Positions 53,666 to 63,128 of a stretch of DNA of 64,000 bases are shown piece by piece; positions within the stretch are counted from its first letter, which is position 1, and each line of letters opens with the position of its first letter. The notes under the pieces are model-generated. The model was not told the origin of the DNA and searched no databases. It was given only the letters and a program-made list of their open reading frames with translations. The position numbers and the translations under genes are program-made. Origin of the DNA: CATQHB01 sp965262595 (lineage in GTDB: Bacteria > Chloroflexota > Dehalococcoidia > Lucifugimonadales > UBA3495); assembly GCA_965262595.1 (NCBI GenBank), contig OZ253548.1, forward strand, positions 2,976,001-3,040,000. The letters run 5' to 3'.

Positions 53666-53697
53666 GGGCCTCCGCACCTTCGTTGGGGCGGAGGCTC
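53666..53697 (+). promoter_or_regulatory. Hairpin covering the ribosome site of the next gene
   Basis: GCCTCCGC pairs with GCGGAGGC about 15 bases on; the GGAGG inside the right arm is 8 bases before the ATG at 53703. It would hide the ribosome site unless opened. Confidence 0.4.
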
Positions 53698-53702
53698 TTG
53701 CT

Positions 53703-53900
53703 ATGAACTGTAAACAGGTATTCGTCTCCCGCACCGGACGCCGGTACATAATCGTCTCCCCCGAAGAGCGAAGGTGCATACTGGCACAGCGGGCAGAGGA
53801 CTCGTACCCAGCAATCCCCCAGGCCCCGCCCTTGACAGTACAGGTACGGGCAACCTTCGGTGACGGCGAAACGGGACTGCTGACCTTTACCCTGGAATGA
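53703..53900 (+). CDS. Small hypothetical protein
   Basis: 65 residues from the ATG at 53703: MNCKQVFVSRTGRRYIIVSP, EERRCILAQRAEDSYPAIPQ, VQVRATFGDGETGLLTFTLE. Looks a real small beta-rich protein. Its ribosome site is within a hairpin. Confidence 0.45.
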   Translation: MNCKQVFVSRTGRRYIIVSPEERRCILAQRAEDSYPAIPQAPPLTVQVRATFGDGETGLLTFTLE

Positions 53901-54038
53901 AGGCCCGGCAGGGCTTTTGGTACACAAGTATATAATTCCCTAATAAAACTTAGGCTTTTTATTTGATGCTTTCTTTCCCTGGTGCTATGATTGGCGAGGC
54001 CGTAGGGCCGTACCGCCGAGCAACAAAGGAGGGCGAAG

Positions 54039-55157
54039 ATGGACTTTGGACTATTCAACACCTGGAATGCCCTGTACGCCGATGGCAAGGTGCCCTGGGA
54101 CTCCGACTATAATGGTGGAAAGCTGCTGGAAGAGGAAGCTTACGTCAAGAATTGGGAAGAGATCGAAGCGGTTGAGGACATGGGCTGGGACTACGTCTGG
54201 CTCGGGGGAGGTCACTTTTCCAAGCAGGCAAGTATGGACCCCCAGGTCCTCATGCTGGCCGCCGTGATTGCCGCCCGCACTAAACGGATCAAGATCGGGT
54301 CGTCCATCCACCGGCCGGTTATGCGGCAACCCGGGGAGACGGTGTCCGAAAGGGCGCTGCCCCACGAAAGATACTCGTTCGATAATCTGCAACTTGAGGA
54401 CCCCCTCCAAACCGCGGAACAGGTGGCAATAGTTGACCAGGTGAGCCAGGGCCGCTTTATTTACGGTGCGGGAGGGCGCACTCGCGGGTCTGACGAACGC
54501 CGGGAGCAGTTTTTTGAGTTCCTGGAGGTCCTGAAGCAACTTTGGTCGGAGGAGCATTTCTCCGGATTCGAGGGGAAGTACTACAACTACCCCGCCTTCT
54601 ATGATTCTTACCTCGCCATTCCCAAGCCTTACCAGAAACCCTATCCTCCCATGTTGCTGCCGGTGGACAGCCAGGAGAGCTTTGTCCCCATGGGCACTAT
54701 GGGTTATCGAATCGCCGTAGGGGCGGGAAGCTCGCCTCACAACTTGAGAGGAACCGCGGTTCTGCGGGAAGACGTGCAAAGTTACCGGAAAGCGTGGTTC
54801 GACGCCGGTCACCCCGGAGACCCGACAACGGTGGTTCGCATCCCTACTCTGGTTGCCGAAACGAAAGAGGAAGCCACCCGCCAGACCGACAACCTGATGA
54901 ATCTCGCCAGGCGATATTACTCCGGTAGGGTGGGCATCGGCAGCACCGACGCAGGCGCCGCCAGCCCCGATGCGACCGAGGAAGTAAACTTGTTTGGGAC
55001 TCCGGAAGAAGTGGTTGACAAGATTGAGGTGCTCCGGGAGGCCTTCAGCACGGACGAGATTATGTTCGAGGTCAACTGGACGTCGTCAGTCCCGCGTGAA
55101 GTCGTTATGAACACCTTGCGCCTGCTTAGCGACAAGGTAATCCCCAAGTTCAAGTAA
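54039..55157 (+). CDS. Luciferase-like (LLM) flavin-dependent oxidoreductase
   Basis: 372 residues, RBS AAAGGAGGGC. MDFGLFNTWNALYADGKVPW, VEDMGWDYVWLGGGHFSKQA, ARTKRIKIGSSIHRPVMRQP, IVDQVSQGRFIYGAGGRTRG and YPPMLLPVDSQESFVPM. Third LLM gene in the window. Ends DKVIPKFK before a strong terminator. Substrate unknown. Confidence 0.85.
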   Translation: MDFGLFNTWNALYADGKVPWDSDYNGGKLLEEEAYVKNWEEIEAVEDMGWDYVWLGGGHFSKQASMDPQVLMLAAVIAARTKRIKIGSSIHRPVMRQPGETVSERALPHERYSFDNLQLEDPLQTAEQVAIVDQVSQGRFIYGAGGRTRGSDERREQFFEFLEVLKQLWSEEHFSGFEGKYYNYPAFYDSYLAIPKPYQKPYPPMLLPVDSQESFVPMGTMGYRIAVGAGSSPHNLRGTAVLREDVQSYRKAWFDAGHPGDPTTVVRIPTLVAETKEEATRQTDNLMNLARRYYSGRVGIGSTDAGAASPDATEEVNLFGTPEEVVDKIEVLREAFSTDEIMFEVNWTSSVPREVVMNTLRLLSDKVIPKFK

Positions 55158-55196
55158 GTCGGGGAACCGGCCCGCCCCATTGCGCGGCATTCGTTT

Positions 55197-55243
55197 AAGC
55201 TCCCTCGGCAAGGCTAACGAGAGTTACCTTGCCGAGGGAGCTT
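55197..55243. terminator. Bidirectional terminator
   Basis: AAGCTCCCTCGGCAAGG (55197-55213) pairs perfectly over 17 bp with CCTTGCCGAGGGAGCTT (55227-55243). It lies between the LLM gene and the end of the convergent peptide-transport operon. Confidence 0.9.
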
Positions 55244-55324
55244 CTTAATTTCCACTACCTTTGCCAATTGCTATTGACTGCCAATAACTATTGATCAGTC
55301 GGCCAGACCGGTCTGGCCAGTGGA

Positions 55325-56266
55325 CTAATCGGCCAACTGACGGAGCCTGGGGTCCAACTTATCCCGGAGCCAATCCCCGAAAAGGTTCAGCGACATTACG
55401 GTCACCAGAATGGCCACGCCCGGCATGGTGGCAATCCACCAGGCGCCGGCCATAAAGTCCCGTCCCTCGGCGACCATCGAACCCCAGGCCGGAGTCGGCG
55501 GCGGCACTCCGGCGCCCAGGAAACTCAGGGTGGACTCTACCAGGATGACAAACCCCACTTGCAAGGTAGCCAAAACGATCAGCGTGTTGATGACTCCCGG
55601 AAAGATGTGGACTACCAGTATTCGCGGCGTCGTAGCCCCGGACACCTTGGCCAGCGCCACGTAGTCCAGGGTTTTAAGCTGCAAGACCTCACCGCGGATT
55701 AATCGCGCAAAGCGCACCCAAAAGAAGGCAGCCAGCACCAGGATGATTAGTCCGGTCTGTCCCCCCAGAGCGGAGGGGAAGGACTGACCCACGGCTACTA
55801 CCATTACCAGCGCAACCAGCACCAGCGGAATTGCCAGGGCGATGTCCACCACCCGCATAAGTATTTCGTCAACCCATCTCCCGTACCAGCCGGCCAGCAA
55901 GCCCAGGATGACGCCGGTAGTTCCGCCCAGCCCCAAAGTTACACCGGCTACAATCAAAGATATGCGCGACCCATAGACAATCCGGCTAAAGATGTCCCGC
56001 CCCAGGTGGTCGGTGCCCAACAGGTGGTCGAAGCTGCCGCCTTCCAGCCAGACCGGAGGGGCCATGCGCGCCCGCAAGTCGCCTTTTCTGGGACTTTCCG
56101 GGGCAATCCAGGGGGCCATGACCCCGGCTATAACTACCATTGACAAAAGAAAAAGCGGTATAACCGGCCAACGCCGTATGCCACGCCATATCCTTGGCAC
56201 ATTAAGCGATTGCGGCTCCGGCGCCAGAACTGCCCTGGATGTATTATCGGCCATAGTGTCCTCCAA
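55325..56266 (-). CDS. dppC: ABC transporter permease, DppC/OppC type
   Basis: 313 residues. N-terminal cytoplasmic part with WRGIRRWPVIPLFLLSMVVI, then periplasmic LGTDHLGRDIFSRIVYGSRI (typical DppC signature) and EAA loop ATTPRILVVHIFPGV. Six membrane segments expected. Last gene of the minus-strand group. Transports peptides or other organics with DppB and one or more of the binding proteins. Confidence 0.9.
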   Translation of the reverse strand: MEDTMADNTSRAVLAPEPQSLNVPRIWRGIRRWPVIPLFLLSMVVIAGVMAPWIAPESPRKGDLRARMAPPVWLEGGSFDHLLGTDHLGRDIFSRIVYGSRISLIVAGVTLGLGGTTGVILGLLAGWYGRWVDEILMRVVDIALAIPLVLVALVMVVAVGQSFPSALGGQTGLIILVLAAFFWVRFARLIRGEVLQLKTLDYVALAKVSGATTPRILVVHIFPGVINTLIVLATLQVGFVILVESTLSFLGAGVPPPTPAWGSMVAEGRDFMAGAWWIATMPGVAILVTVMSLNLFGDWLRDKLDPRLRQLAD

Positions 56267-56271
56267 GTTCT

Positions 56272-57189
56272 CTAGGCAAACCGGATTCGGGGGTCAACAT
56301 AGGCGTAAAGTACGTCCACCAGGAAGGCAGTACCCAGATACGCCCCGGCAAAGGCGATAACCACACCCTGAAGCAGAGGGTAGTCCGAGTCTCGCACCGC
56401 AAGGAAAGCCAGTTGCCCCAAGCCGGGCCAGGCGAAGACCGTCTCGGCCACCAGAGACCCGGTTATCAGGCCTCCCAGGGTAATGCCGGCGAAAGTGAGC
56501 GGCGGAATCAGTGCATTTCTCAAACCGTGTTTCCAGATAACCGCGGTACTGGATACGCCCTTGGCCCGGGCCAGCTTGACGTATTCGGTGTCCATTACGT
56601 CCAGCATCGCCGACCGCATCAGGCGCAGGTTGGCCGCCACGTTAAACCAGCCCAGGGTTATTGCCGGCAGGATGATGCTGCTGGTCTCTTCCCGTCCGGA
56701 CGGCGCCACCCAACCCAGCCTCACTGCGAAGAAGAACATCAGCATAATTCCAATCCAGAAAGGAGGGGCTGATTGACCAATTAAAGCTATTCCCTTGCCT
56801 ACCCGATCCCAGATGCTCCCTCGCTTCAGCGAGGAAAGCACCCCCAGCGGAATTCCTACCGCAATCGAAAAAAGAAAGGCCGTCAATCCCAAGTATAGGG
56901 TAGCCGGCACCCGCTGCATAATCAGGTCCCCTACCGGCTGCTTTTGTACGATGGAAACTCCAAAGTCTCCCCGCACCGCATTTTTCAGGAAAATCCAGTA
57001 TTGTTCCGGATAGGACTTGTCCAGACCAAGCGACGCTCTCAGCTCTTCCAGGGTATTGGCGCTGGCGTAGTCGTCAATCAACAGAGTGGTAGGGTCTCCC
57101 GATATCCGGGCCATGAAGAAAATCATCACGGAGACCAACCACAAGGTTACGATGGTTAACAGAAAACGACGCAGCAGGAATTTTTGCAA
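56272..57189 (-). CDS. dppB: ABC transporter permease, DppB/OppB type
   Basis: 305 residues: FLLRRFLLTIVTLWLVSVMI then GLDKSYPEQYWIFLKNAVRG, signature FGVSIVQKQPVGDLI, and EAA loop STAVIWKHGLRNALIPPLTF. Ends ADVLYAYVDPRIRF-like, normal for DppB. It lies 5 bases ahead of dppC and 6 after the binding-protein gene, so all are one operon. Confidence 0.9.
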   Translation of the reverse strand: MQKFLLRRFLLTIVTLWLVSVMIFFMARISGDPTTLLIDDYASANTLEELRASLGLDKSYPEQYWIFLKNAVRGDFGVSIVQKQPVGDLIMQRVPATLYLGLTAFLFSIAVGIPLGVLSSLKRGSIWDRVGKGIALIGQSAPPFWIGIMLMFFFAVRLGWVAPSGREETSSIILPAITLGWFNVAANLRLMRSAMLDVMDTEYVKLARAKGVSSTAVIWKHGLRNALIPPLTFAGITLGGLITGSLVAETVFAWPGLGQLAFLAVRDSDYPLLQGVVIAFAGAYLGTAFLVDVLYAYVDPRIRFA

Positions 57190-57195
57190 AGCTCT

Positions 57196-59055
57196 TTACC
57201 TCCGGTGCGGAGCGTATTCCAGGTCGAACAATACTCGGGCGTCGCAGCAAGCCATTTCCCAAGTATCTATGTTGGGACCAAGCGGGAAAATCCAATTGAC
57301 CCGATACATGGGCAGAATTGCCACATTATCAAACACCCACTGGGCCACCTCCCGCTGAATCGCGAATCGCTCCTCATCGTCGAAAGTAGCCATCGCCTGG
57401 TCAATCTTCTCATTCAGGAATGGATGCTCCATTCCATAGTTGATTATTCCCACGCTGACCAGAGAGGAGGAGTATGTTACCAGCGGTTCAGGTAGCGGCC
57501 CCACCCCGTGAGTATTAACTCCCTCATGGGATCGGTCCACGAACTTGGGCCGGAACGCCGACATCTGACTCCGCTCCTGGGCGCAACGAATGCCAATGTC
57601 CTCCCACATCAGGCACGCTATCTCGCCCATCTGAACCGTGCCGGGGAAGGGGCGAGTGGTCAGAGCCATAACGATGTCAAAGCCATCCCCATAGCCGGCC
57701 TCTTCCAAAAGCTGCCGAGCGCGCTCCGGATTATACTCATAGACCAGAGTTTCTCTAAGTTCTCCCAGCCGGGCGTCGTGACCCATCCAGCCGAAAACGT
57801 TGTTGACTTCGCCGGCGCCCCCCAGCAGCTCATCTACGATAAGCTGGCGGTCCAGGGAGATAGACATCGCTTCCCGTACCTTGCGGGCTTGTTCCCATTC
57901 CACCGAGCCGGTGTCCGGGTTAGACGAAATCCAGGGCAGGTCGGAGTTACGCGGGGTGCCCAGGTCGGGCCGGTCAACGTACATCTGGCCATGAATATTT
58001 ATATGGGTTTGGCCGCCCCCAGGCAGCCGCAAAAACTTCACCCCTTCTACTTGCTCCAACACCGGGAGGGACTCCAGACTCATGTGAATGCTGTCCATTT
58101 TCCCGGCCTGGAAATTGGCAATACGGGTGGATTCCTCGGCAATTTCCCAAATATTCAACTCAGCAAAATTGGGAGTCTTGCGCCAATGGTCTTGCACCGC
58201 CTCCAACTTCCAAACTTCCGAAGTCTTATGCTCGATATGCTGCCAGGGGCCGGTCCCGATCGGGTCTTCCACCGCCGCCCGTTCTTCCCCCAGAGCTTCC
58301 ACGTGGGATTGGCTCATAACCGGCAGGGCGCCGGTCAGCAAAGCGGAGGTGGAATACCAGGTCAGATCAAACCTTGGGCCGTTGGCGGTAGTATCCACCT
58401 CCAGGGTATGGTCATCAATGGCAGTCATGCCGCCGCCCTCAGCGTAGAAAATAGTCTGCCGCTGGGCCAGCCGGCCGGATACCGTGCCTTCCGAAATGAT
58501 GTTGTCCATCGACCAGATGATGTCCTGTGCCGTCATCTCTCCCTTGCCCTTGTGGAAGGGCACCCCTTCCTCAAGCCGAAGGGTCCAGACATTTCCATCC
58601 GGTGAGACGCTCCATTCCTTCACCAAACGGGGTATTACGTTGCCTTGAGGATCGCTGTGCCACAACGATTCCCAGACGCTGGAAATATTTATGGAAGTCT
58701 GGGGAGAGCCGCTAACTTTGGGAATGAACTTAGGCGGCCCCAATTGGGAATAGGCTACGTTCAATATACCCACCGCGTCCTGTACCGCTTCCGGCGCAGC
58801 CAGGGGCGCCGGAGTAGGCGTAGGCACCAGGGTTGAACGAGCCGACGGAGCCGATGTTGCAGCCGGGGCCGGCTGTGCCGCCGCCGGTTGCTCCGCCGCC
58901 GGTTGCTCCGCAGAGGAAGCAGCCGCCGGAGCCGAGTCCGGCGCCGCTGCCGGCGCGGCGGTTGGTGATTCCGAGGCGCCGCAGGCCAATAGCGCCCCAA
59001 GGGTCAGGGACAGGATGCCAAGGATGATTGCTCTCCTGATGTTAAACGCTGCCAT
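57196..59055 (-). CDS. ABC transporter solute-binding protein (family 5), lipoprotein
   Basis: 619 residues from the ATG at 59055 (RBS AGAGAGG). Lipobox LTLGALLACGASES. Long Ala-Pro-Ser linker up to ~residue 90 (PAAAPDSAPAAASSAEQPAA), then a family-5 periplasmic domain: VWTLRLEEGVPFHKGKGEMT and GTGPWQHIEHKTSEVWKLEA, ISLDRQLIVDELLGGAGEVN. Ends ARVLFDLEYAPHRR. It is coupled to dppB. Frame upstream to 59298 is not used. Confidence 0.88.
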   Translation of the reverse strand: MAAFNIRRAIILGILSLTLGALLACGASESPTAAPAAAPDSAPAAASSAEQPAAEQPAAAQPAPAATSAPSARSTLVPTPTPAPLAAPEAVQDAVGILNVAYSQLGPPKFIPKVSGSPQTSINISSVWESLWHSDPQGNVIPRLVKEWSVSPDGNVWTLRLEEGVPFHKGKGEMTAQDIIWSMDNIISEGTVSGRLAQRQTIFYAEGGGMTAIDDHTLEVDTTANGPRFDLTWYSTSALLTGALPVMSQSHVEALGEERAAVEDPIGTGPWQHIEHKTSEVWKLEAVQDHWRKTPNFAELNIWEIAEESTRIANFQAGKMDSIHMSLESLPVLEQVEGVKFLRLPGGGQTHINIHGQMYVDRPDLGTPRNSDLPWISSNPDTGSVEWEQARKVREAMSISLDRQLIVDELLGGAGEVNNVFGWMGHDARLGELRETLVYEYNPERARQLLEEAGYGDGFDIVMALTTRPFPGTVQMGEIACLMWEDIGIRCAQERSQMSAFRPKFVDRSHEGVNTHGVGPLPEPLVTYSSSLVSVGIINYGMEHPFLNEKIDQAMATFDDEERFAIQREVAQWVFDNVAILPMYRVNWIFPLGPNIDTWEMACCDARVLFDLEYAPHRR

Positions 59056-59240
59056 GCAAACCTCTCTAAAGAATATCGCAGTCACCGGATTTTGTTCAAT
59101 TCCGCGTATTTCAGGGCGGTAGATGCCGGTAGATATGCAGAGGCGAAGAGCGGGTCGTCCCACTCGTCGCCTCTGCCGTAGTATGCCGTAGTAACTGTAG
59201 ATAGCCGGGTGCGTGCTCCACGCCGCTGCGGTGAAAGCCC

Positions 59241-61043
59241 TTAGCGGTGGGGGATGTATTCCAGGTTGGAAGGCACTCTTACCACCGGGAAGGTCCATTC
59301 CCAGTCGTCAACCGCCGGCCCCAGTGGCCAGATGTGATAGACGCTAACCGTCGGGATGGTAAACACCTCATCAAAGAGGAACTTGGTCAGTTGACGGACC
59401 AACTCCAGCCTTTCCTCTTGTTCAAAAGCATTTTCAATCCGCGTGTTCAGGTCCTCTGCGGTGGGATGCTCAACGCCGTAGTTGACCACCCCGGACACCG
59501 CGTAAGTTTGGGTTCGGGACAGCAGGGGTTCACTGGAAATGTTATTGCCGTGGCTGTTTACCCCCTTCCAGGAACGCTCGACGAAGTTGGGCCGGAAAGC
59601 GGACATAGGCTGTCGTATTTGAGTGGTGCGAATACCCACGTCTTCCCACATAGTAGCCACTGCCGTAGCCGTCTCGATAGTTCCCGGGTAAGGGCGATTG
59701 GTCAAGGCCATGGGTAATTCAATACCGTCGGAGTATCCGGCTTCGGCCAAAAGTTGCCGGGCCAAGTCCGGGTCGTATTCGTGCTTCAGGTCGGCCAGAT
59801 AGCCCAGGTCGTCCTCGAAACCGGTCCAGCCATAAACGTGGGCCGGCGCTCCCTTGCCTTGCAGGAGGGTGTCAACCAGCAGTTGGCGGTCAATGGCAAT
59901 GGCCATTGCTTTACGAACCTTCCGCGCCCGGATCCACTCCTCCGAGTTCATGTCGGCGTCGGCAGAAATCCAGGGCAGGCTCGGGTCGCGGGGCGTCGGC
60001 AAGTCCGGCCGGTCAATGTACAGGTTCCCGTGGATGTTGATGAAAAGCTGGGCGCCGGTAGTAAAGGTCTTGAACTTGCAGTCGGCGCACCGTTCTTCCA
60101 GTTGCGCCACGGATTCCAGGTTAAAGGTTGCGATATCCAGTTTGCCGGACAGGAAGTTAGCCAAGCGGGTGGATTCTTCGGATATTTCAATATAGTAAAG
60201 CTCCGCAAAGTTCGGGGTTTTCCGCCAGTGGTTTTCTACCGCCTCAAACTGCCAGGTGCCTCCGGTTGAATGCTCGATACTGCGCCAGGGGCCGGTACCG
60301 ACTGCCTGAGTAAACCCGGCTTTTTCCTCACCCAATTCCTCGTAGTACTTCTGACTGATTACCCCGGTGCCCATGTAGGCGGTCATGCCGGTGGCTACGT
60401 CCCAGGGCATACTCCAGGCCGGGGTCACGGTGTCAACCTCAAGAGTATAGTCATCCAGCACGGTCATTCCTCCGCCTTCGGCGAAGAAGTGACGCTTCAG
60501 CAGTTGAGGCGACCGGGTGGTTCCCTCCTCTACGCTGTTCGCCATGCTGAAGACGAAGTCATTGGCGGTCATTTCGCCGTAGCCGTGATGAAAGGGGACG
60601 CCCTGGTGCAGGTTAATCGTCCAGACGGTGGCGTCATCGGAGATTTCCCAGCTTTCGGCGAGAACGCCGGTGAGGCCGGTACTCTTCTGGTTCTTCCACA
60701 GCGATTCCCAGAAGGTGGTGTTGTTGATGCTATTTTGCGGTGCGCCTTGCAGCTTGGGAATCCACTTGGGCGGGCCTATCTCATCGAGGGCAATCCGCAG
60801 GGCGCCGGTGGGGCCTTCGGTCGAGGCAGTCATGGGCGCCTCGGCGGCGGCCGCCGGTACAGCAGTGGGGGCCGCTGCTGGTGCCGAGGCCTGAGCGGAA
60901 GCCGGAGCCGCCGCCTCGGTTTCCGCCGCCGGCGCGGCAGCGGGAGCTTCGGCGGAAGAGCCGCAGGCCAACAATAACGTTAAAACTATGAGCAGGGCTA
61001 TGTAAGCCAACAAACCGGGTCGGAGAAACACGAAGCTACTCAT
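59241..61043 (-). CDS. ABC transporter solute-binding protein (family 5), lipoprotein
   Basis: 600 residues from the ATG at 61043 (RBS AGAGGTAG). Lipobox LIVLTLLLACGSSA, Ala-rich linker, then VWTINLHQGVPFHHGYGEMT, GTGPWRSIEHSTGGTWQFEA and FEDDLGYLADLKHEYDPDLA. Very like 57196-59055, so an internal duplication. Separated from it by about 185 bases. Confidence 0.88.
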   Translation of the reverse strand: MSSFVFLRPGLLAYIALLIVLTLLLACGSSAEAPAAAPAAETEAAAPASAQASAPAAAPTAVPAAAAEAPMTASTEGPTGALRIALDEIGPPKWIPKLQGAPQNSINNTTFWESLWKNQKSTGLTGVLAESWEISDDATVWTINLHQGVPFHHGYGEMTANDFVFSMANSVEEGTTRSPQLLKRHFFAEGGGMTVLDDYTLEVDTVTPAWSMPWDVATGMTAYMGTGVISQKYYEELGEEKAGFTQAVGTGPWRSIEHSTGGTWQFEAVENHWRKTPNFAELYYIEISEESTRLANFLSGKLDIATFNLESVAQLEERCADCKFKTFTTGAQLFINIHGNLYIDRPDLPTPRDPSLPWISADADMNSEEWIRARKVRKAMAIAIDRQLLVDTLLQGKGAPAHVYGWTGFEDDLGYLADLKHEYDPDLARQLLAEAGYSDGIELPMALTNRPYPGTIETATAVATMWEDVGIRTTQIRQPMSAFRPNFVERSWKGVNSHGNNISSEPLLSRTQTYAVSGVVNYGVEHPTAEDLNTRIENAFEQEERLELVRQLTKFLFDEVFTIPTVSVYHIWPLGPAVDDWEWTFPVVRVPSNLEYIPHR

Positions 61044-61298
61044 AACTACCTCTGTTCGTCTAATAATATATTTCATCAGCAATATATAATGACCTATAGT
61101 ATGTCAATCTATCAAAGGACGCAATAGATGCTATTACATCAATAAGCATCCTATATATTCTTTGTAATTCGTAATTCAATCTGTCAACCTGACTCATAAC
61201 TCTTTAGTCTTTCGCCGTAAGCAGTCAGCCCCTCCTTGAACGGAGGGGCTGACTCGAGCACTCGGAAACGTGAACCGCCGATTGGCGGAGGTCAGGTC
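61044..61298. other. AT-rich intergenic stretch
   Basis: Contains a terminator-like hairpin at 61224-61253 and very AT-rich sequence near 61060-61180 (ATATATAATGACCTATAGTA), likely the promoter for the 59241 gene. No gene. Confidence 0.45.
61224..61253. terminator. Stem-loop after the third binding-protein gene
   Basis: GTCAGCCCCTCC (61224-61235) pairs perfectly over 12 bp with GGAGGGGCTGAC (61242-61253), loop TTGAAC. No U-run on either side. Confidence 0.6.
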
Positions 61299-63128
61299 TT
61301 ACCGGACTGCCTCGACATACTCAAAGTTTCGGACGCCAAAGGTTGCCGGTGTCTTCCAATCGGCAATCACTTCCGGGTTAACCATGAACTCGGCGGGCAC
61401 CCAGAAGAGGGGTATCGTGCAGTAAACGTCGAAGCAGAACCGGATCACATCCCGAATGACATTCGACCGCTGCTCCAGAGTAACCGCGCTCTGCAAACTC
61501 TGATACTTTTCCTCAATATACGGGTCGAGGAATCGAGGGCGCCTGCTTTCAGAATTGTGGTAACCGAAGATAGCATAAGTCGGCTCGCTGTAGCTGCCGG
61601 TATGCAGATAAACCAGGTTGGTGGTTTCCTTGGCCGCCACCAGGTTGCTGACCTTGGCCGACTCCACCGGCTCGAACTTGGCCTTGATTCCAATTTCGGC
61701 CCAGTACTTGTTGACCAGTTCGCCCATATCCAAAATCTCGGGAAGTCCCGGCCGGGGATAGGACATCTGGGTCATCTCAAAACCTTCGGGGTAGCCGGCT
61801 TCGGCCAACAAAGCCTTTGCCCGCTCCGGGTCATAACCATAACGGTCGTCAAACACATCAACCAGCGACTGATCCCAGCCGGGGAACTTGGGATGAGCGA
61901 CGCTTTGGACCATTAACTCGCCCCGGCCGCTCAGAAAAGTGCGGTTGATTTCCTCTCGGTCAATAGCCCGGTTCATTGCCTCCCGAACTTTGGGATTCGA
62001 CAAGGGAGCAGTCGAGTCGTACGCCGGGTCATCGGGCAGGTGCAGGCCGCCGAAGAAGCCCAACAGGCGCAACGCCGGCGTGGTGCTGCTGATTACCCTC
62101 ATGCCCCTCGACTCCGCGCCGACCTGAAGGTCTCTGGGAACGTCCGCGGCGTGCACCTCCTCCGCCACCAACATCGCCAGGTGAGTCGATGCTTCCCTCA
62201 CGAAGAAAATCTGAAGCTCCGGGAAGTCCGGCGTAATCCGCCAGTGTTCGTAATCCAGGGGAGCATAGAGAATATGCTGGTCTTCCACGAACTCCACAAA
62301 CTGGTAAGGGCCGGTGCCAATGGGGTTGCGCTGCATTTCCTGGATACCGGCCTCGTTAGGCACGTGGTCCACCAGTTCACCGCCGGCCTGGTCCCAGACC
62401 GCCTTGCTGCGGATGGTCGCCTCATTCTGGTTGGTACTCAACCAACTGAGCATTATCGGCTCCGGCTCGTTGAGGTGCAGCACTATCTGGTGGCCGTCGG
62501 GGCCTTCCGGGGTCTCAATACGGTTCAAAAGCGCCCGGGTCGCCGGCGCCCGGTTACCTTGTGCATCCAGACGCTGGCCCTGAGCCAGGGAGTGAACCAC
62601 ATCGGCGGCGGTCACTTCGCCCCAGCCTTTATGGAAGGATACTCCCTCCCGGAGTTGAAGTGTCCAGACCGAGAAATCGTCGTTGGCGGACCATTCCGTC
62701 GCTATCATCGGCCGCAGGTCGGTAAGTTGGTCGAAGTGAATCAACCCTTCGTACATCGGTTCCAGCCAGCCGAAGTTGCCTCGTCCACCCACTGCCGGGT
62801 CAATAGAGCTGTTGTTGGCTACTCCCCGGGCTACTTTCAAGAGGGATATTTTTGACTCGGCAACGGGTTCTTGTGGAGCGGCCTGGGGTACGGCCGTGGG
62901 CACCGGAGTGGGTACCGCCCCAATCGCTCCTTGACCAACCTCGGCGCTGATGGTAGGGGCCGGCGGGGTTGCCGTAGCAACTACTTCGGCCGGCGGCTGA
63001 GCCGGGTCGCTCAACACCGGCGCCGGAGCCTCCGGGGACGACGCCCCGCAAGCAATTAAGACGATAATTGTAAGTAATACTATAAAACGCGGGAGCCATG
63101 CATGGCCGATTCCTTTAAACCGGGGCAT
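61299..63128 (-). CDS. ABC transporter solute-binding protein (family 5), lipoprotein
   Basis: 609 residues; RBS GGAGGTGTCCC before the ATG at 63128. Lipobox LLTIIVLIACGASS, linker of Pro/Ala/Val, then VWTLQLREGVSFHKGWGEVT and IGTGPYQFVEFVEDQHILYA, MNRAIDREEINRTFLSGRGE. More diverged than the other two. Expressed by its own promoter upstream. Confidence 0.87.
   Translation of the reverse strand: MPRFKGIGHAWLPRFIVLLTIIVLIACGASSPEAPAPVLSDPAQPPAEVVATATPPAPTISAEVGQGAIGAVPTPVPTAVPQAAPQEPVAESKISLLKVARGVANNSSIDPAVGGRGNFGWLEPMYEGLIHFDQLTDLRPMIATEWSANDDFSVWTLQLREGVSFHKGWGEVTAADVVHSLAQGQRLDAQGNRAPATRALLNRIETPEGPDGHQIVLHLNEPEPIMLSWLSTNQNEATIRSKAVWDQAGGELVDHVPNEAGIQEMQRNPIGTGPYQFVEFVEDQHILYAPLDYEHWRITPDFPELQIFFVREASTHLAMLVAEEVHAADVPRDLQVGAESRGMRVISSTTPALRLLGFFGGLHLPDDPAYDSTAPLSNPKVREAMNRAIDREEINRTFLSGRGELMVQSVAHPKFPGWDQSLVDVFDDRYGYDPERAKALLAEAGYPEGFEMTQMSYPRPGLPEILDMGELVNKYWAEIGIKAKFEPVESAKVSNLVAAKETTNLVYLHTGSYSEPTYAIFGYHNSESRRPRFLDPYIEEKYQSLQSAVTLEQRSNVIRDVIRFCFDVYCTIPLFWVPAEFMVNPEVIADWKTPATFGVRNFEYVEAVR

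Larger units (their letters stand above)
53039..53942. mobile_element. Putative small element bounded by 20-bp inverted repeats
   Basis: TAGGGAATTATACACTTGTG (53039-53058) matches the reverse complement of 53923-53942 (TAGGGAATTATATACTTGTG) at 19 of 20 positions. Both outer ends are TA. Inside are three tiny plus-strand genes and no transposase. It may be a passive transposable cassette; alternatively the repeats are shared promoters. Confidence 0.45.

Noticed and set aside
57508..58605. 365-codon plus-strand frame opposite the solute-binding protein
   Set aside because: Antisense of a strongly conserved family-5 binding protein. It reads as low-information His/Gly/Leu text.
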